A stretch of DNA of 64,000 nt from Shewanella basaltis (GCF_023283885.1 NZ_JAKILA010000008.1:103390-167389), one strand, 5' to 3'. Shown: positions 28,093 through 37,424, numbered from the stretch's first letter. Made by a program: numbers and translations. Notes: generated by a model from the sequence alone, not told the origin.

Positions 28093-28422
28093 TTAGTGGC
28101 GTAATCTTGGGTTTAGGCCGTTAGTGCAAAATGCGGCAAATAAGGTAAACAGCATAACAGCACTCATAATGACGGCTAGCCTTAACCAAGGTTCTGAAAG
28201 TGTGATCCGTATGTCGATAAAATTGACGGTTGTTACTGCCCAGACAAAAATAACGCTCAACACTAAGGTGATTTTTAATAACTGATTGATTATATTGTGC
28301 CGAATAAACATTAATAGCGGCATGGTACAGGCAATAATGGCCCATTCTGTTTGGCTAAAACGAAGAAAATGCGCGCCTAATAGTAGAAACGCTAATGTAA
28401 TGATGACAATTCTCCACCACAT
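28093..28422 (-). CDS. Small membrane protein of unknown function
   Basis: A 109-residue hydrophobic protein with three or four predicted helices (WWRIVIITLAFLLLGAHFL, IIACTMPLLMFI, ITLVLSVIFVWAVTTVNF, LAVIMSAVMLFTLFAAFCT). The start at 28422 (MWWRIV) is chosen over the longer frame to 28473 because AGAGGC lies eight bases upstream. I do not recognise a family. It is convergent with msrQ, 24 bases apart, and lies inside the block bracketed by two family A elements. Confidence 0.6.
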   Translation of the reverse strand: MWWRIVIITLAFLLLGAHFLRFSQTEWAIIACTMPLLMFIRHNIINQLLKITLVLSVIFVWAVTTVNFIDIRITLSEPWLRLAVIMSAVMLFTLFAAFCTNGLNPRLRH

Positions 28423-28532
28423 AATATTGCCTCTGATAAACGTCGAATGTGCGATAATTTGAGTTAACAGCATAAGATTTATAGCAGATTATTTCTTGAT
28501 GTTTGCTCACAAATTATGCGTTTAAATGCCCT

Positions 28533-28824
28533 GGGGCCTGTTGAACTTTCCAGGCTGAATGAAGTTCGCGTTAAAAACGTGTTATTTGAGGCGAATTGAT
28601 TGATGCTTAGTCATCTGAGCAACGCTTTATTCACAGTGCGTTATTCAACAAAGAGTAACACGTTTTTAGCCGAACCCTGTGGGCAGCGTTTGTTGGTCAT
28701 TTTTACTGCGTTATCAACTTGTTATGAAAAATAGCGACACCTCAACGTCTTTGCCTTGTCGCTCATGTTTAAGTAAAGACCAATAATTCGCTGCAAAAAT
28801 AACCTTTAAAGATCAACAGACCCT
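28533..28824 (+). mobile_element. Non-coding inverted-repeat element, family A copy 3 (MITE-like)
   Basis: A 292-base element in the same orientation as copy 1, with ends GGGGCCTGTTGAACTTT and the complement of AGGGTCTGTTGATCTTT. The interior shares the AGCCGAACCCTGTGGGCAGC stretch with the other copies. It ends ten bases before the stop codon of the BenE gene, so it probably forms part of that transcript's 3' end. Confidence 0.85.
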
Positions 28825-28833
28825 AGTATTGGA

Positions 28834-30051
28834 TTATTTTTTGTACTCAGTTTGTTTAACTTTTGCGTTATTGGTGAATATTTGATGCTTACATTGATTG
28901 ATACCAAAATGGGTTAGGCCAAGCAATAAGCCCCAAACGGCAGCGCCTATAGCCAAAAAACTTATCCCAGATAAAGTGCACACAAATGTGAGTAAAGCCG
29001 ACTCTCGATAGTTATTCGCCCCAAATGCATTTTGAAGGCACATTAATAAAGTCCCCATGAGTGCAAGTCCCGCTAATATATCGCTAATGGCAGTGGGTAA
29101 CCCCATAAATAAAGCCACGACACCGCTGGCCCATAATCCGGCAATGATATAAAAAACACCCGCCCACAATGTTGCTTTGTAGCGTTGGTTTGGATCATCG
29201 TCAACGTTGTTGTCCATACAAATCGCCGCCGAGATTGCCGCAAGGTTAACGCTAAATACGCCGCAAGGTGCTAATAGGATATTTGATATCCCCGTACCCA
29301 ATAAAAGTGGTGTTCCATGAGCTTGATAACCATAGCTTTTTAACATGGCAATGCCGGGTAAATTTTGCGACAACATCGTAATTATATATAAAGGGATGCT
29401 GATGTTGAGTATGGCTGAAAGCGTAAACTCGGGGGTAATCCAAATGGGGGACGCGATAGTTAAATCAAATTGTGCCAGCAAAGATGTGCTTAGTCGATCT
29501 GCGAGTATCGCATAAGCGATGGCAACAGCTAATAAAACGGCCATTGCATATTTGGGTAGCCAGTATTTTGCTAGCATAAAACTGCCAAACAGGAGGCTAA
29601 ACATTAACGGTTCGGTTGCCAGTGGCATAAATGCTTTTAGGCAAAATGGCAATAAAATAGCTGCTAACATTGCTGCTGCTAATGCAGAAGGGATCGAAGA
29701 CAGCAAACGAGTTAAAGGCTTAATTAAACCGCTTATTGCGATAAGTCCTGCTGAAATCATATAAGCACCCATTACCTGGTTGATGCTAAATTCCCCCACG
29801 ATCCCAATGAGCATCGCTGCGCCCGGGGTCGACCAGGCTGTCAAAATAGGGGTTTTATAATACCAAGAATAAGCCATCGAACTGAGCCCCATTATCAGCC
29901 CTAATGCCAGTAATCCGCTGCTGACTTGTGTCGAGTTTGCTCCTGCAAGGCTTGCTGCTTGGATCACTAAAATCACAGAGCTGGTATAGCCGACTAACAC
30001 CGCAGTGAAGCCGGCTGACAGATGACTGATGCTAATACTGTGTTTACCCAT
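28834..30051 (-). CDS. BenE family benzoate/proton symporter
   Basis: A 405-residue inner-membrane transporter with about 11-12 helices. BenE marks include GYTSSVILVIQAA near the N-terminus, YYKTPILTAWSTPGAAML, LPGIAMLKSYGY and the LAPCGVFSVNLAAI segment. BenE proteins are annotated as benzoate/H+ symporters, but no benzoate catabolic genes are near, so the substrate is open. The start at 30051 (MGKHSISISHLSAG) fits the family; the 37 upstream in-frame residues look non-coding. It is divergent from an XRE-cupin regulator, an arrangement matching the E. coli ydcO/ydcN (sutR) pair, so it is probably controlled by that regulator. Confidence 0.85.
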   Translation of the reverse strand: MGKHSISISHLSAGFTAVLVGYTSSVILVIQAASLAGANSTQVSSGLLALGLIMGLSSMAYSWYYKTPILTAWSTPGAAMLIGIVGEFSINQVMGAYMISAGLIAISGLIKPLTRLLSSIPSALAAAMLAAILLPFCLKAFMPLATEPLMFSLLFGSFMLAKYWLPKYAMAVLLAVAIAYAILADRLSTSLLAQFDLTIASPIWITPEFTLSAILNISIPLYIITMLSQNLPGIAMLKSYGYQAHGTPLLLGTGISNILLAPCGVFSVNLAAISAAICMDNNVDDDPNQRYKATLWAGVFYIIAGLWASGVVALFMGLPTAISDILAGLALMGTLLMCLQNAFGANNYRESALLTFVCTLSGISFLAIGAAVWGLLLGLTHFGINQCKHQIFTNNAKVKQTEYKK

Positions 30052-30191
30052 GTTTGAGTCCGTATTGGGATATAGGCCAATTTGTTGGCAATAAGGCGTA
30101 TACAGGTGTGCGCTAAAGCGCACGATTGATGGCTGAATATAGCACTGGATGTTATAGCGCACAAGGGGCTAGGTTAAAGCAGAAAATAACG

Positions 30192-30197
30192 TATAAT
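30192..30197 (+). promoter_or_regulatory. Possible -10 element of the XRE-cupin gene
   Basis: TATAAT lies 32 bases before the start codon at 30230. No good -35 is visible at the usual spacing, so this is a weak call. Confidence 0.35.
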
Positions 30198-30229
30198 GAG
30201 CTCTCAGTTGTTATTGAAGACGGTAAACC

Positions 30230-30766
30230 ATGGATAGCAAGGCACATATGGCAGAGCATTTAAAAGCTTTGCGAAAATCAAAAGGGCTAAGCTTAGATGC
30301 TACAGCAAAATTGACCGGAGTCTCTAAAGCGATGCTTGGGCAAATTGAGCGTCAAGAGTCGAGCCCAACAATTGCCACATTATGGAAAATTGCTAATGGT
30401 TTACACGCGTCATTTTCTGCTTTTTTGTTATCGCCTAATGCAGAGCCTTTGTTAGACAAAACATTTCCAGATGATCCCAATATGCAAATTAGTACCTTGT
30501 TTGCGTATAACTCACAGACCCACTTTGAAATGTTCGAAATTAGCTTAAGCGGATTTCATCAGCAGATGTCTGCACCGCACAGTATCGGGGTGATTGAGCA
30601 TGTGATTGTGCTGCAAGGAAGGTTAGCTATATTCACAGGCAATGAGTGGCAAACGTTAGAATGTGGCCAGCGTTATCGTTTTTTTGCTGATCAACCCCAT
30701 GGTTATCATGCTCTTACTGAAACGGCGGTGTTTCAAAATATTGTTAGCTATCCATTTGGTACGTAG
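30230..30766 (+). CDS. XRE family regulator with C-terminal cupin domain (YdcN/SutR-like)
   Basis: A 178-residue DNA-binding protein with an N-terminal helix-turn-helix (about residues 8-62, LRKSKGLSLDATAKLTGVSK, MLGQIERQESSPTIATLWKI) and a C-terminal cupin (about 100-175, EHVIVLQGRLAIF...GQRYRFFADQPHGYHALTE). The length equals that of E. coli SutR, which also lies beside a BenE gene. The cupin probably senses a small molecule. It is divergent from the BenE gene and so is the natural candidate for its regulator. Confidence 0.85.
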   Translation: MDSKAHMAEHLKALRKSKGLSLDATAKLTGVSKAMLGQIERQESSPTIATLWKIANGLHASFSAFLLSPNAEPLLDKTFPDDPNMQISTLFAYNSQTHFEMFEISLSGFHQQMSAPHSIGVIEHVIVLQGRLAIFTGNEWQTLECGQRYRFFADQPHGYHALTETAVFQNIVSYPFGT

Positions 30767-30791
30767 ACCCTAGGCTAGGTCTGGTTTTTTT
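30765..30791 (+). terminator. Terminator of the XRE-cupin gene
   Basis: A short stem (AGACC / GGTCT) around CTAGGCTA is followed by GG and seven T. It begins within the stop codon of the regulator and its T run lies inside the last codons of the convergent DUF6435 gene. Confidence 0.5.
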
Positions 30792-30951
30792 GTATTGCTT
30801 CGATTTGTTGCCAAATCACTTCAGACTCAGCAGTTAGCAGTGAATATGTTTTAATGTCACCCTTACGTTGAGCTTGCATGGCTTGTTCAAGTTTTTGATC
30901 ATAGCTTTTACGCAATGCTTTAAGTGGGTCTGGCTTTAAAAATGAAAACAT
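30775..30951 (-). CDS. DUF6435 family small protein
   Basis: A 58-residue highly charged protein beginning MFSFLKPDPLKALRKSYDQK and rich in helix-forming residues (LEQAMQAQRKGDIKTYS). This matches the short DUF6435 proteins of Shewanella and Vibrio, whose function is unknown. The start at 30951 is chosen because AGGTG lies upstream and the family always starts MFSFLK; the frame continues open to 31149 but that part (rich in C, Y and N) does not look coding. It is convergent with the XRE-cupin gene, eight bases apart. Confidence 0.75.
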   Translation of the reverse strand: MFSFLKPDPLKALRKSYDQKLEQAMQAQRKGDIKTYSLLTAESEVIWQQIEAIQKNQT

Positions 30952-31087
30952 AATGGCACCTATGAATAAATAATGATTGTTATACGTGCCAAACAAGATT
31001 TTAGACCAACAAGCACCTGCGCTGACAAGAGGACAGTAAACGTGCGCTTGGTTAGCCATTATGTTTGTCAATGTGTATTGCCCATAT

Positions 31088-32083
31088 TTAATCTTGCCAA
31101 CGTTGTTTAATGTACAGAATACTGGGCAGACATTGTTGTAGTAACACAACTAAATTGGGGTCGAAATGAATCCCACTCTGGCTTTGGATAAAGTCCATTG
31201 CTTGTTCTACTGTCCATGCTTCTTTATAGGGGCGCTTACTGGTCAGTGCGTCAAACACATCTGCAATGGCGACAATGCGCCCTTCAATCGGGATTTCTTC
31301 GCCTTTTAAGCCATGTGGGTAGCCACTGCCGTCATATTTTTCGTGATGAGTCAGTGACACCACTTTTGCTAGTGCAATTAAATCTGAATCCGAATCGCCG
31401 AGAATTTCTGCGCCGATTTCAGGATGGGTTTTCATAATGGCAAATTCTTCGTCGGTTAGTTTGCCGGGCTTGAGCATAATGCTGTCTGGAATACCGATTT
31501 TACCTATGTCGTGCATAGGGGCTGCGTGTAATAAATTGTCGGCTGCAAACTCTGAAAAACCATAGGCAAGCGCAATAATTTTTGAATAGTGGCTCATGCG
31601 CATAATGTGCATGCCTGTCTCGTTATCTTTGTATTCAGATGCGCGCCCTAGGCGTTGTATTACTTGCAATCGAGTACGGCGTAAATCGTCAGCTTGAACA
31701 AGTGATAAATGGGTTTTCACCCGAGCTTTAACCACAGCGGGTGACACAGGTTTGGTGATGTAATCTACCGCGCCAACGTCAAAGCCTTTTGCTTCGTCAA
31801 CTTCATCACTCAATGCGGTAACAAAAATGATGGGCACCGCTTTGCTTATTGGGTCAGCTTTGAGTTGTTCGCACACTTCAAAGCCGGTCATGCCGGGCAT
31901 CATTACATCGAGCAAAATTAAATTTGGCAGTTCGCGTTGTACCAGGCGCAGGGCTTCTTCACCACTTTTAGCAAAAATTAGGCGGTATTGATCCTCGAGC
32001 ATCTTTTTCAATACTCTGAGGTTGGCTGGCTCATCATCCACAATTAGGATGGTTTGTTTACTGTCTTGTCTGTTAAATATCAT
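31088..32083 (-). CDS. Response regulator with HD-GYP c-di-GMP phosphodiesterase output
   Basis: A 331-residue RpfG-like protein. The receiver domain (about residues 10-125) has the phospho-acceptor Asp59 (LILLDVMMPG) and the conserved Lys (DYITKPVSP). The HD-GYP domain (about 145-325) has the metal motif HAAPMHDIGKIGIPD, then KTHPEIGAEIL, HHEKYDGSGYPHGLKGEEIP and ADVFDALTSKRPYK. All active residues seen in working HD-GYP enzymes appear present, so it should cleave c-di-GMP when phosphorylated. It starts three bases after the stop of the MHYT hybrid kinase, which is almost certainly its partner. Confidence 0.9.
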   Translation of the reverse strand: MIFNRQDSKQTILIVDDEPANLRVLKKMLEDQYRLIFAKSGEEALRLVQRELPNLILLDVMMPGMTGFEVCEQLKADPISKAVPIIFVTALSDEVDEAKGFDVGAVDYITKPVSPAVVKARVKTHLSLVQADDLRRTRLQVIQRLGRASEYKDNETGMHIMRMSHYSKIIALAYGFSEFAADNLLHAAPMHDIGKIGIPDSIMLKPGKLTDEEFAIMKTHPEIGAEILGDSDSDLIALAKVVSLTHHEKYDGSGYPHGLKGEEIPIEGRIVAIADVFDALTSKRPYKEAWTVEQAMDFIQSQSGIHFDPNLVVLLQQCLPSILYIKQRWQD

Positions 32084-32086
32084 CTG

Positions 32087-35000
32087 TTAAGTGTTTGCTT
32101 CTTGTGCATTGATTTGCAACTCCAGGCTGGCGAGTTGGGTTAATGCTTGTTCAAATTCAAAGTCATCTAGGGCATGTTGGATCGATTGACATGGCAGGAG
32201 ATACAAGGTTGGCACGGATGCAATGAGTAAATTGACATCACTTTCATTGTATTCGTTGTCCTGTGCAGCTAGTCGAATGCGCGTAATAAGTTGGTTGAGT
32301 TGGGCCGTATCCATTTTGCTTACAGCCTCGTCGTTAGACGTGACTAACTCAAGCTTTTGCTCTGTATCAAGATACTGATCTATTTGGGTGAATGCTTGCT
32401 CTATTGCTGGTAATAACGCGAGCAACTCTGTGGCCGATGACATTTGCGCGAGTCGTTCTGCATCCATAAACAATCGGGTTAACTGCGTTAGCGATAAATT
32501 TCCGGCTAAGCCTTTTAATCCATGTAATTGAGTGTGGACAGCTGGCCAATCATCGGCATTAATTAAGTGTTGTATTTGGCTTATACACTGCTGCTGTTTG
32601 TGCATAAACCCGGCTATTTCTTTGTTTAGCGTAGTTTTATCACCCCAGAGGGCAATGCCTTTTTTGACATTTACCGTGAGTTTATTGTCGATTACTTCTT
32701 GCTGTATATCCGGTGTTTGATTGTGGCTTTCAAGTTTTAATACTTGTGCAATTTCATGATTTAACAGCGCAACATCAATCGGCTTGTTTGCAAATCCGTC
32801 CATGCCGGCATCGAGTGCCGCGAGTCTGTCTTCTGGCAGTACACTGGCGGTTAATGCAATAATTGGCATGTGTGGTAATTGTTGGCTGTGTTCTTGTTCT
32901 CGGCGTAAACGTGATGCTGTTAATCCATCCATAATGGGCATTTGCACGTCCATTAAGACGATATCAATTTTGTCACTTTGCATACGCAGTAATGCTTGTT
33001 TACCGTCGCGAGCCGTGATGACACTGTGGCCTTGACGTTTGAGGACAATAGTTAATAAATCAATGTTTTGTTGAATATCATCAACAATTAAAATCGATAA
33101 GGGTTTGAGGCTTAAGCTTAATTTAGGTGCAGAGGTATCGTTTGACTGCTTTGGCGGCAGTAATGGCAACGAAAATGCAAAACAACTGCCTTTGCCATAG
33201 GTACTTTGAGCGGTAATTTTACCCCCCATTAATTCAACTAACTGCTTACTTATGGTTGTGCCTAAGCCTGTACCACCAAATCGGCGATTCATGCTGGCGT
33301 CAGCCTGTGCGAAGGCGTCAAACACCAAAGCAAGTTGGGCTGGCGTCATGCCGATACCCGTATCACTGATAGCAAATTCAATACAGCCACTGGGTTTCAC
33401 ACCTACATTGATGCTGACGCCGCCCTCTGCGGTAAACTTAATGGCATTACCAATTAAATTTGTTAGCACTTGTCTTATTCTATCTGGCGCGCCGTGATAA
33501 GCCGTTGCAACTGCTGGTGCCACATCGACATTTAAATATAATCCTTTGCTGTTTGCTTGGAGCCATAATGTCGATACCACAGAATCGACTTCTTCGATAA
33601 CCGAAAAGTCCCTCAGTTCTAATTCAAACTTGCCTTTATCGAGTTTCGCGCTGTCGAGCACATCGTTTAGCAGGTGCAATAGTGACTTTGCTGACTGGTT
33701 AATGGTATTAAGATGTTTATGCTGCTCAGCGGTGAGTTTGTCGTCGAGTAATATGTCGCTAAATCCAATAATCGCGTTCATTGGGGTGCGAATTTCATGG
33801 CTCATGTTGGCTAAAAAAGCGGCTCTTGCAGAGGCGGCTTGTTCTGCTTTGTCTTTGGCAATCAATAACGATTGCTCCATTTCTTTACGTTCAGTGATGT
33901 CCATAATAAAGCCATCAAGCCATTTATCGGTGACGTCTAAATCATCAACATGAGTACCGTATCCAAGTAACCAGCGAGTGTCCCCGTTGGCATTGATGAT
34001 GCGATACTCGAGGGCAAATACTTTGTTAGTTGCTACAATTTGCGCAATTTGTTCGATATCGTCAGGATGCACCAGTTCATAAAAGTGACGTGTAGGCTCA
34101 GGGCCAATAAAGTCACTAGCGGGGTAGCCGGTGATATTTTCAACGGCATCACTGATAAACAGCATTGGCCAGTTTTCGATATTTAAACAGCGATAAGCGA
34201 TACCAGGAATGTTACTAATGAGAGAACGGAATTGGGCTTCGCGATTAATTAATGCGCGCTGCATTTCAATGCGATGCCTTAAATCACTGATGTACATGAC
34301 AAACAGGTTTTTGCCTTCTATACGGACATGCCCAATAGAGACTCTTACTGGAATGGTGTTTCCGTTGACGTGGCGTGCTTCAACATCGCGACCATCACTT
34401 TTTTGATTCGTGACAGTGTCATCAGAATAACTGGACAAATAGGCATTAAAGTCATCGATAAAATCGTTGGGAATAAAATGGCGGATATCTTGATGGCAAA
34501 CATCTTCTAGTCGCCACCCGAGTAAATGTTCGACAGCTTTATTGCCACTTTCTATTTGGCCTTTGTCGTTAAAGGTGATAATGCCGTCAATCGCTGTCGA
34601 AATGGTTGCTCGGTATCGTGCTTCACTTAATTTGGCTTGGTGTAATGAGGCTTGATATTTAACTAACATGTTAACGACAAGCACCAATAAAATAATCACC
34701 ACAGTAATAGTGGCCACCGCAATGCCAAGGTAAAACGACATCATTTTAGTTTGCTCAGAAAACTCAAACCCAGGCGGCCTAACAAAACGTGCTGCAGCCA
34801 TTCCCGTATAGTGCATCGCTGATATGGCAATGCCCATCACGATTGCCGCGATGGCATTTTTGTGTAATTCGCTTAAGGCATAGTTACCAAGGTTGTTTAA
34901 GCTAAAACGGATCCACAAGGCAAGGATGGCGAGCGCAACCGCGACAATAATAGATAAACCAAAATAAAATAGGTCGTAGCGAAGTAGCGGGGCCATTTCC

Positions 35001-35437
35001 ATCGCTGCCATGCCCACATAATGCATGGTGCCGATGCCCGCACCCACTAATATGCCACCAACAATAAACTGGCTGGTTTTTGGATTTGCGGTTGAAATAA
35101 CATTAAGGGCGACCCAAGATGCCGCAATACTAGGAATGATTGACAGTGCTGTTAAGCCAATGTTGTAACTGACAGGCGTGCATAGGCTAAATGCTAACAT
35201 GCCAATAAAGTGCATTGACCATACCCCGCCACCGAGTGCAAAACTGCCGCAAGATATCAACATATGGCGTTTGTAGGTGTGGAGTGTGGTTACGGCTTGT
35301 GAGGCAACTTGCAATGCCATAAATGAAGCAAAGATTGCAATTGCGATAGAAATTAACACAACAATTGGATGAAAATTACCAACAATTAATAGGCTTTCAT
35401 CTGTAACTGAGAAAAGAGTACGAATTGATTCGGGCAT
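32087..35437 (-). CDS. MHYT-PAS-PAS hybrid histidine kinase with receiver and HPt domains
   Basis: A 1116-residue membrane sensor kinase. Residues about 20-255 form seven helices with the MHYT motifs WSMHFIGMLAF, TMHYVGMAAM and AMHYTGMAAARF, which are proposed to bind metal and sense a diatomic gas (O2, CO or NO). Two PAS domains follow (about 280-390 and 400-515), then HisKA with His547 (NMSHEIRTPMNAI), HATPase (GNAIKFTAEGG, RFGGTGLGTTISKQLVELMGG), a receiver with Asp830 (IVLMDVQMPIMDG), and a C-terminal HPt with His972 (LHGLKGLAGNL). A full phosphorelay is therefore present in one chain, ending at HPt, which can hand phosphate to the REC-HD-GYP protein encoded three bases downstream. Confidence 0.92.
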   Translation of the reverse strand: MPESIRTLFSVTDESLLIVGNFHPIVVLISIAIAIFASFMALQVASQAVTTLHTYKRHMLISCGSFALGGGVWSMHFIGMLAFSLCTPVSYNIGLTALSIIPSIAASWVALNVISTANPKTSQFIVGGILVGAGIGTMHYVGMAAMEMAPLLRYDLFYFGLSIIVAVALAILALWIRFSLNNLGNYALSELHKNAIAAIVMGIAISAMHYTGMAAARFVRPPGFEFSEQTKMMSFYLGIAVATITVVIILLVLVVNMLVKYQASLHQAKLSEARYRATISTAIDGIITFNDKGQIESGNKAVEHLLGWRLEDVCHQDIRHFIPNDFIDDFNAYLSSYSDDTVTNQKSDGRDVEARHVNGNTIPVRVSIGHVRIEGKNLFVMYISDLRHRIEMQRALINREAQFRSLISNIPGIAYRCLNIENWPMLFISDAVENITGYPASDFIGPEPTRHFYELVHPDDIEQIAQIVATNKVFALEYRIINANGDTRWLLGYGTHVDDLDVTDKWLDGFIMDITERKEMEQSLLIAKDKAEQAASARAAFLANMSHEIRTPMNAIIGFSDILLDDKLTAEQHKHLNTINQSAKSLLHLLNDVLDSAKLDKGKFELELRDFSVIEEVDSVVSTLWLQANSKGLYLNVDVAPAVATAYHGAPDRIRQVLTNLIGNAIKFTAEGGVSINVGVKPSGCIEFAISDTGIGMTPAQLALVFDAFAQADASMNRRFGGTGLGTTISKQLVELMGGKITAQSTYGKGSCFAFSLPLLPPKQSNDTSAPKLSLSLKPLSILIVDDIQQNIDLLTIVLKRQGHSVITARDGKQALLRMQSDKIDIVLMDVQMPIMDGLTASRLRREQEHSQQLPHMPIIALTASVLPEDRLAALDAGMDGFANKPIDVALLNHEIAQVLKLESHNQTPDIQQEVIDNKLTVNVKKGIALWGDKTTLNKEIAGFMHKQQQCISQIQHLINADDWPAVHTQLHGLKGLAGNLSLTQLTRLFMDAERLAQMSSATELLALLPAIEQAFTQIDQYLDTEQKLELVTSNDEAVSKMDTAQLNQLITRIRLAAQDNEYNESDVNLLIASVPTLYLLPCQSIQHALDDFEFEQALTQLASLELQINAQEANT

Positions 35438-35793
35438 AATGTAATAGATGAAACCGCAATAAATAAGTGATTGATATTAAATGTATCGGCATTAAATAAA
35501 AAAACCTCAGTATTTTATTTAATTTATAACCAAAACGTGTTCTAAATCAATGTTTATGTGCTAGGTAAGCGTTATAGTGTTCTGTTTTGCAAATTATTGC
35601 TTTACAAAGTGACGGTCTGATGACGTTTGTTGTATTTATGTTTCTTTTTTGTTGCTTTGTTTCGGTGTGTAATTTAGTTAACAATGGGGGATGATTGAGG
35701 GAAATGCGCGTGTTTAAGTCAGTTTATTCTCCTAGCGTGATGAGATAGGGGAGTCTACCTCATCATTTAGCCGCTTTTATGCTCAAACTTGCA
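35438..35793. other. Intergenic region without recognised features
   Basis: About 350 AT-rich bases upstream of the MHYT kinase and after the esterase. It should contain the kinase promoter, but I see no clear operator, hairpin, repeat or small gene. Confidence 0.4.
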
Positions 35794-36729
35794 CTAATTG
35801 TTGGACGTACCAAACATAAATAGTAATGGCTTATCTAAGCGTTTTGCCCATGCGTTTTCGGTGTGATCTTCACCCGGGAAATAAAGGCTTTGCCATTGGT
35901 TTTTTGGGTATTTTTGTTGCTTGAATATGTTATCGATTTGTTTTTGTAAATCAGGGTACATGGCATCAAGTGTGCGGTCGCCATAGTCAAAATACACTTT
36001 TTGATGACTGAGTTTGTGCACATTTTTGGCAATATACTCCTTGAATATCGGAAATAGCTCATCTTCTGCGCTAAATGTTCCTGGCCAATGGGTCGACATG
36101 CAAATTGCTCCCGTAAAGTAGTCGGGGTAATTAAGCAGGGTGTACCATGAAATAAGCCCGCCCATGCTTGACCCACCTAAATAACGATGTTCTGCTCCTT
36201 TGTTGACGGGGTAGTGGGCCTCAATATACGGAATGACTTCTTTTATTAAAAAAAGACTGTATTTATCTGAATACACTTTAGATGCAAATAGTGGCTGATC
36301 TGCAAACTTTTTAATTTGATATAATGCCTGCTGTTTAGCAACCGAGAGACTTTCAAACGGTTGCTGCGGAAAATACTCACTGTGGCGATTTTCGACTGCA
36401 TTAGGAATGCCAACAACAATAAAAGGTCGAACTTTACCTTGTTCAATTAACTCACCGGCAACTTCATCGACTCGCCACTCTTGCTTGTTCCAAGTGGTGT
36501 TAGCATCAAATAACATGCGGCCATCGTGCATGTACAGTACATCATACTGGCTATGTTTGTTATACCCAGGCGGTAACCACACCGTTAAAAATTTGTCTTT
36601 AACGTACTGAGATGGAAAGGATTGTACTATTTCAATTTGACCTTTGCTGACCTGCACAGTGGGGGCGTTAGCGTAAGATGCAGGAGATAAAAAAGCCGTT
36701 AAGCCTAGTAATGCAATCACAAATTTCAT
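35794..36729 (-). CDS. Exported alpha/beta-hydrolase, putative esterase
   Basis: A 311-residue protein with a signal peptide (about residues 1-20, IALLGLTAFLSPASYA) and an esterase-D-like alpha/beta-hydrolase fold. Visible are the strand and loop LTVWLPPGY, DVLYMHDGRMLFD, PFIVVGIPNA, the nucleophile elbow YLGGSSMGGLISW with Ser188, and the catalytic His near the end (FPGEDHTENAWAKRL). It resembles the IroE/Fes-type family of esterases and putative tributyrin esterases. The siderophore receptor of this window lies 30 kb away, so a siderophore role is only a possibility. Substrate unknown. Confidence 0.82.
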   Translation of the reverse strand: MKFVIALLGLTAFLSPASYANAPTVQVSKGQIEIVQSFPSQYVKDKFLTVWLPPGYNKHSQYDVLYMHDGRMLFDANTTWNKQEWRVDEVAGELIEQGKVRPFIVVGIPNAVENRHSEYFPQQPFESLSVAKQQALYQIKKFADQPLFASKVYSDKYSLFLIKEVIPYIEAHYPVNKGAEHRYLGGSSMGGLISWYTLLNYPDYFTGAICMSTHWPGTFSAEDELFPIFKEYIAKNVHKLSHQKVYFDYGDRTLDAMYPDLQKQIDNIFKQQKYPKNQWQSLYFPGEDHTENAWAKRLDKPLLFMFGTSNN

Positions 36730-36806
36730 GGCAGCGCCTTAATAATGTAAAACATCATTTTCACACGCATTGATGTTAATTCAATGTGAATACGTATGTA
36801 GTGGAT

Positions 36807-36963
36807 ATAATACCAATCAGCACAAAAAGGTTGGTTAATATCGCTTATCATTTCGTTACAAACTGTGAAGGTTGAACAACTCGCTTACTGCAATTTCTGG
36901 CTTATTTTAAGCGATTTTTTGCTAGGCAAGCACTGAACACTTATTTATCCTGATTGGCATTAT
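36807..36963 (+). mobile_element. Non-coding inverted-repeat element, family E (MITE-like)
   Basis: A 157-base stretch bounded by 14-base inverted repeats, ATAATACCAATCAG at the left and CTGATTGGCATTAT at the right, one mismatch. It has no gene inside. It ends 13 bases before a family C element. Only one copy was seen in the window, so its status as a mobile element rests on the inverted ends alone. Confidence 0.6.
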
Positions 36964-36976
36964 TTGAGTGTAAACA

Positions 36977-37172
36977 AACCTGAGCTCGGGATAATAAATG
37001 CCTTTCAAACAGTCCTTTGCCCTGCTCACTGCGTTGAATCGACTTACAATAGGCTAGCTATTGACGTGTCAATTCGCCTTGTTAGCAGAACAGATGACAA
37101 GCTTGAAAGTGAGAATGGGTAACATGTTGATTTTAAATAGTATAAGTTCATCCCTTATCCCGAGCTCAGGTT
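36977..37172 (+). mobile_element. Non-coding inverted-repeat element, family C copy 1 (MITE-like)
   Basis: Exactly 196 bases with perfect 18-base terminal inverted repeats, AACCTGAGCTCGGGATAA and its complement. It is nearly identical to copies at 44540-44735 and 63697-63892 (the latter inverted). Flanking bases are AAACA and AAAAA, an imperfect 5-base direct repeat. The stretch 37173-37424 after it holds nothing else that I can name before the tRNA. Confidence 0.92.
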
Positions 37173-37424
37173 AAAAAAAGGTACAAAGATAAAATTGAGA
37201 TATCTTCAAGCGGTAGCGGTTGCAGCGAAATAAGTTAGATAAACGATTTAAGGGTAATGCAGACGGTAAGCCTTGCTTTAAACCACCTTTGTGGTCAGTG
37301 TGAATGCACAGTGAACGTTCACATATTTGCTTAATGTTAAGGTTAAAAAGGTTAAAAAGGACTTCTTAATGTACCAGAAGAAAAAGCTAAACGTTTGAAT
37401 GTAGTAAACATTTAGCATTGAATT

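Noticed and set aside
30952..31149. Upstream extension of the DUF6435 frame
   Set aside because: The added residues are not like the family, lack a Shine-Dalgarno, and overlap the end of the HD-GYP regulator gene.
35735..35760. Possible hairpin CTCCTA / TAGGGGAG in the gap before the esterase gene
   Set aside because: Pairing is weak with G-T pairs and a long loop; not convincing as terminator or regulatory RNA.
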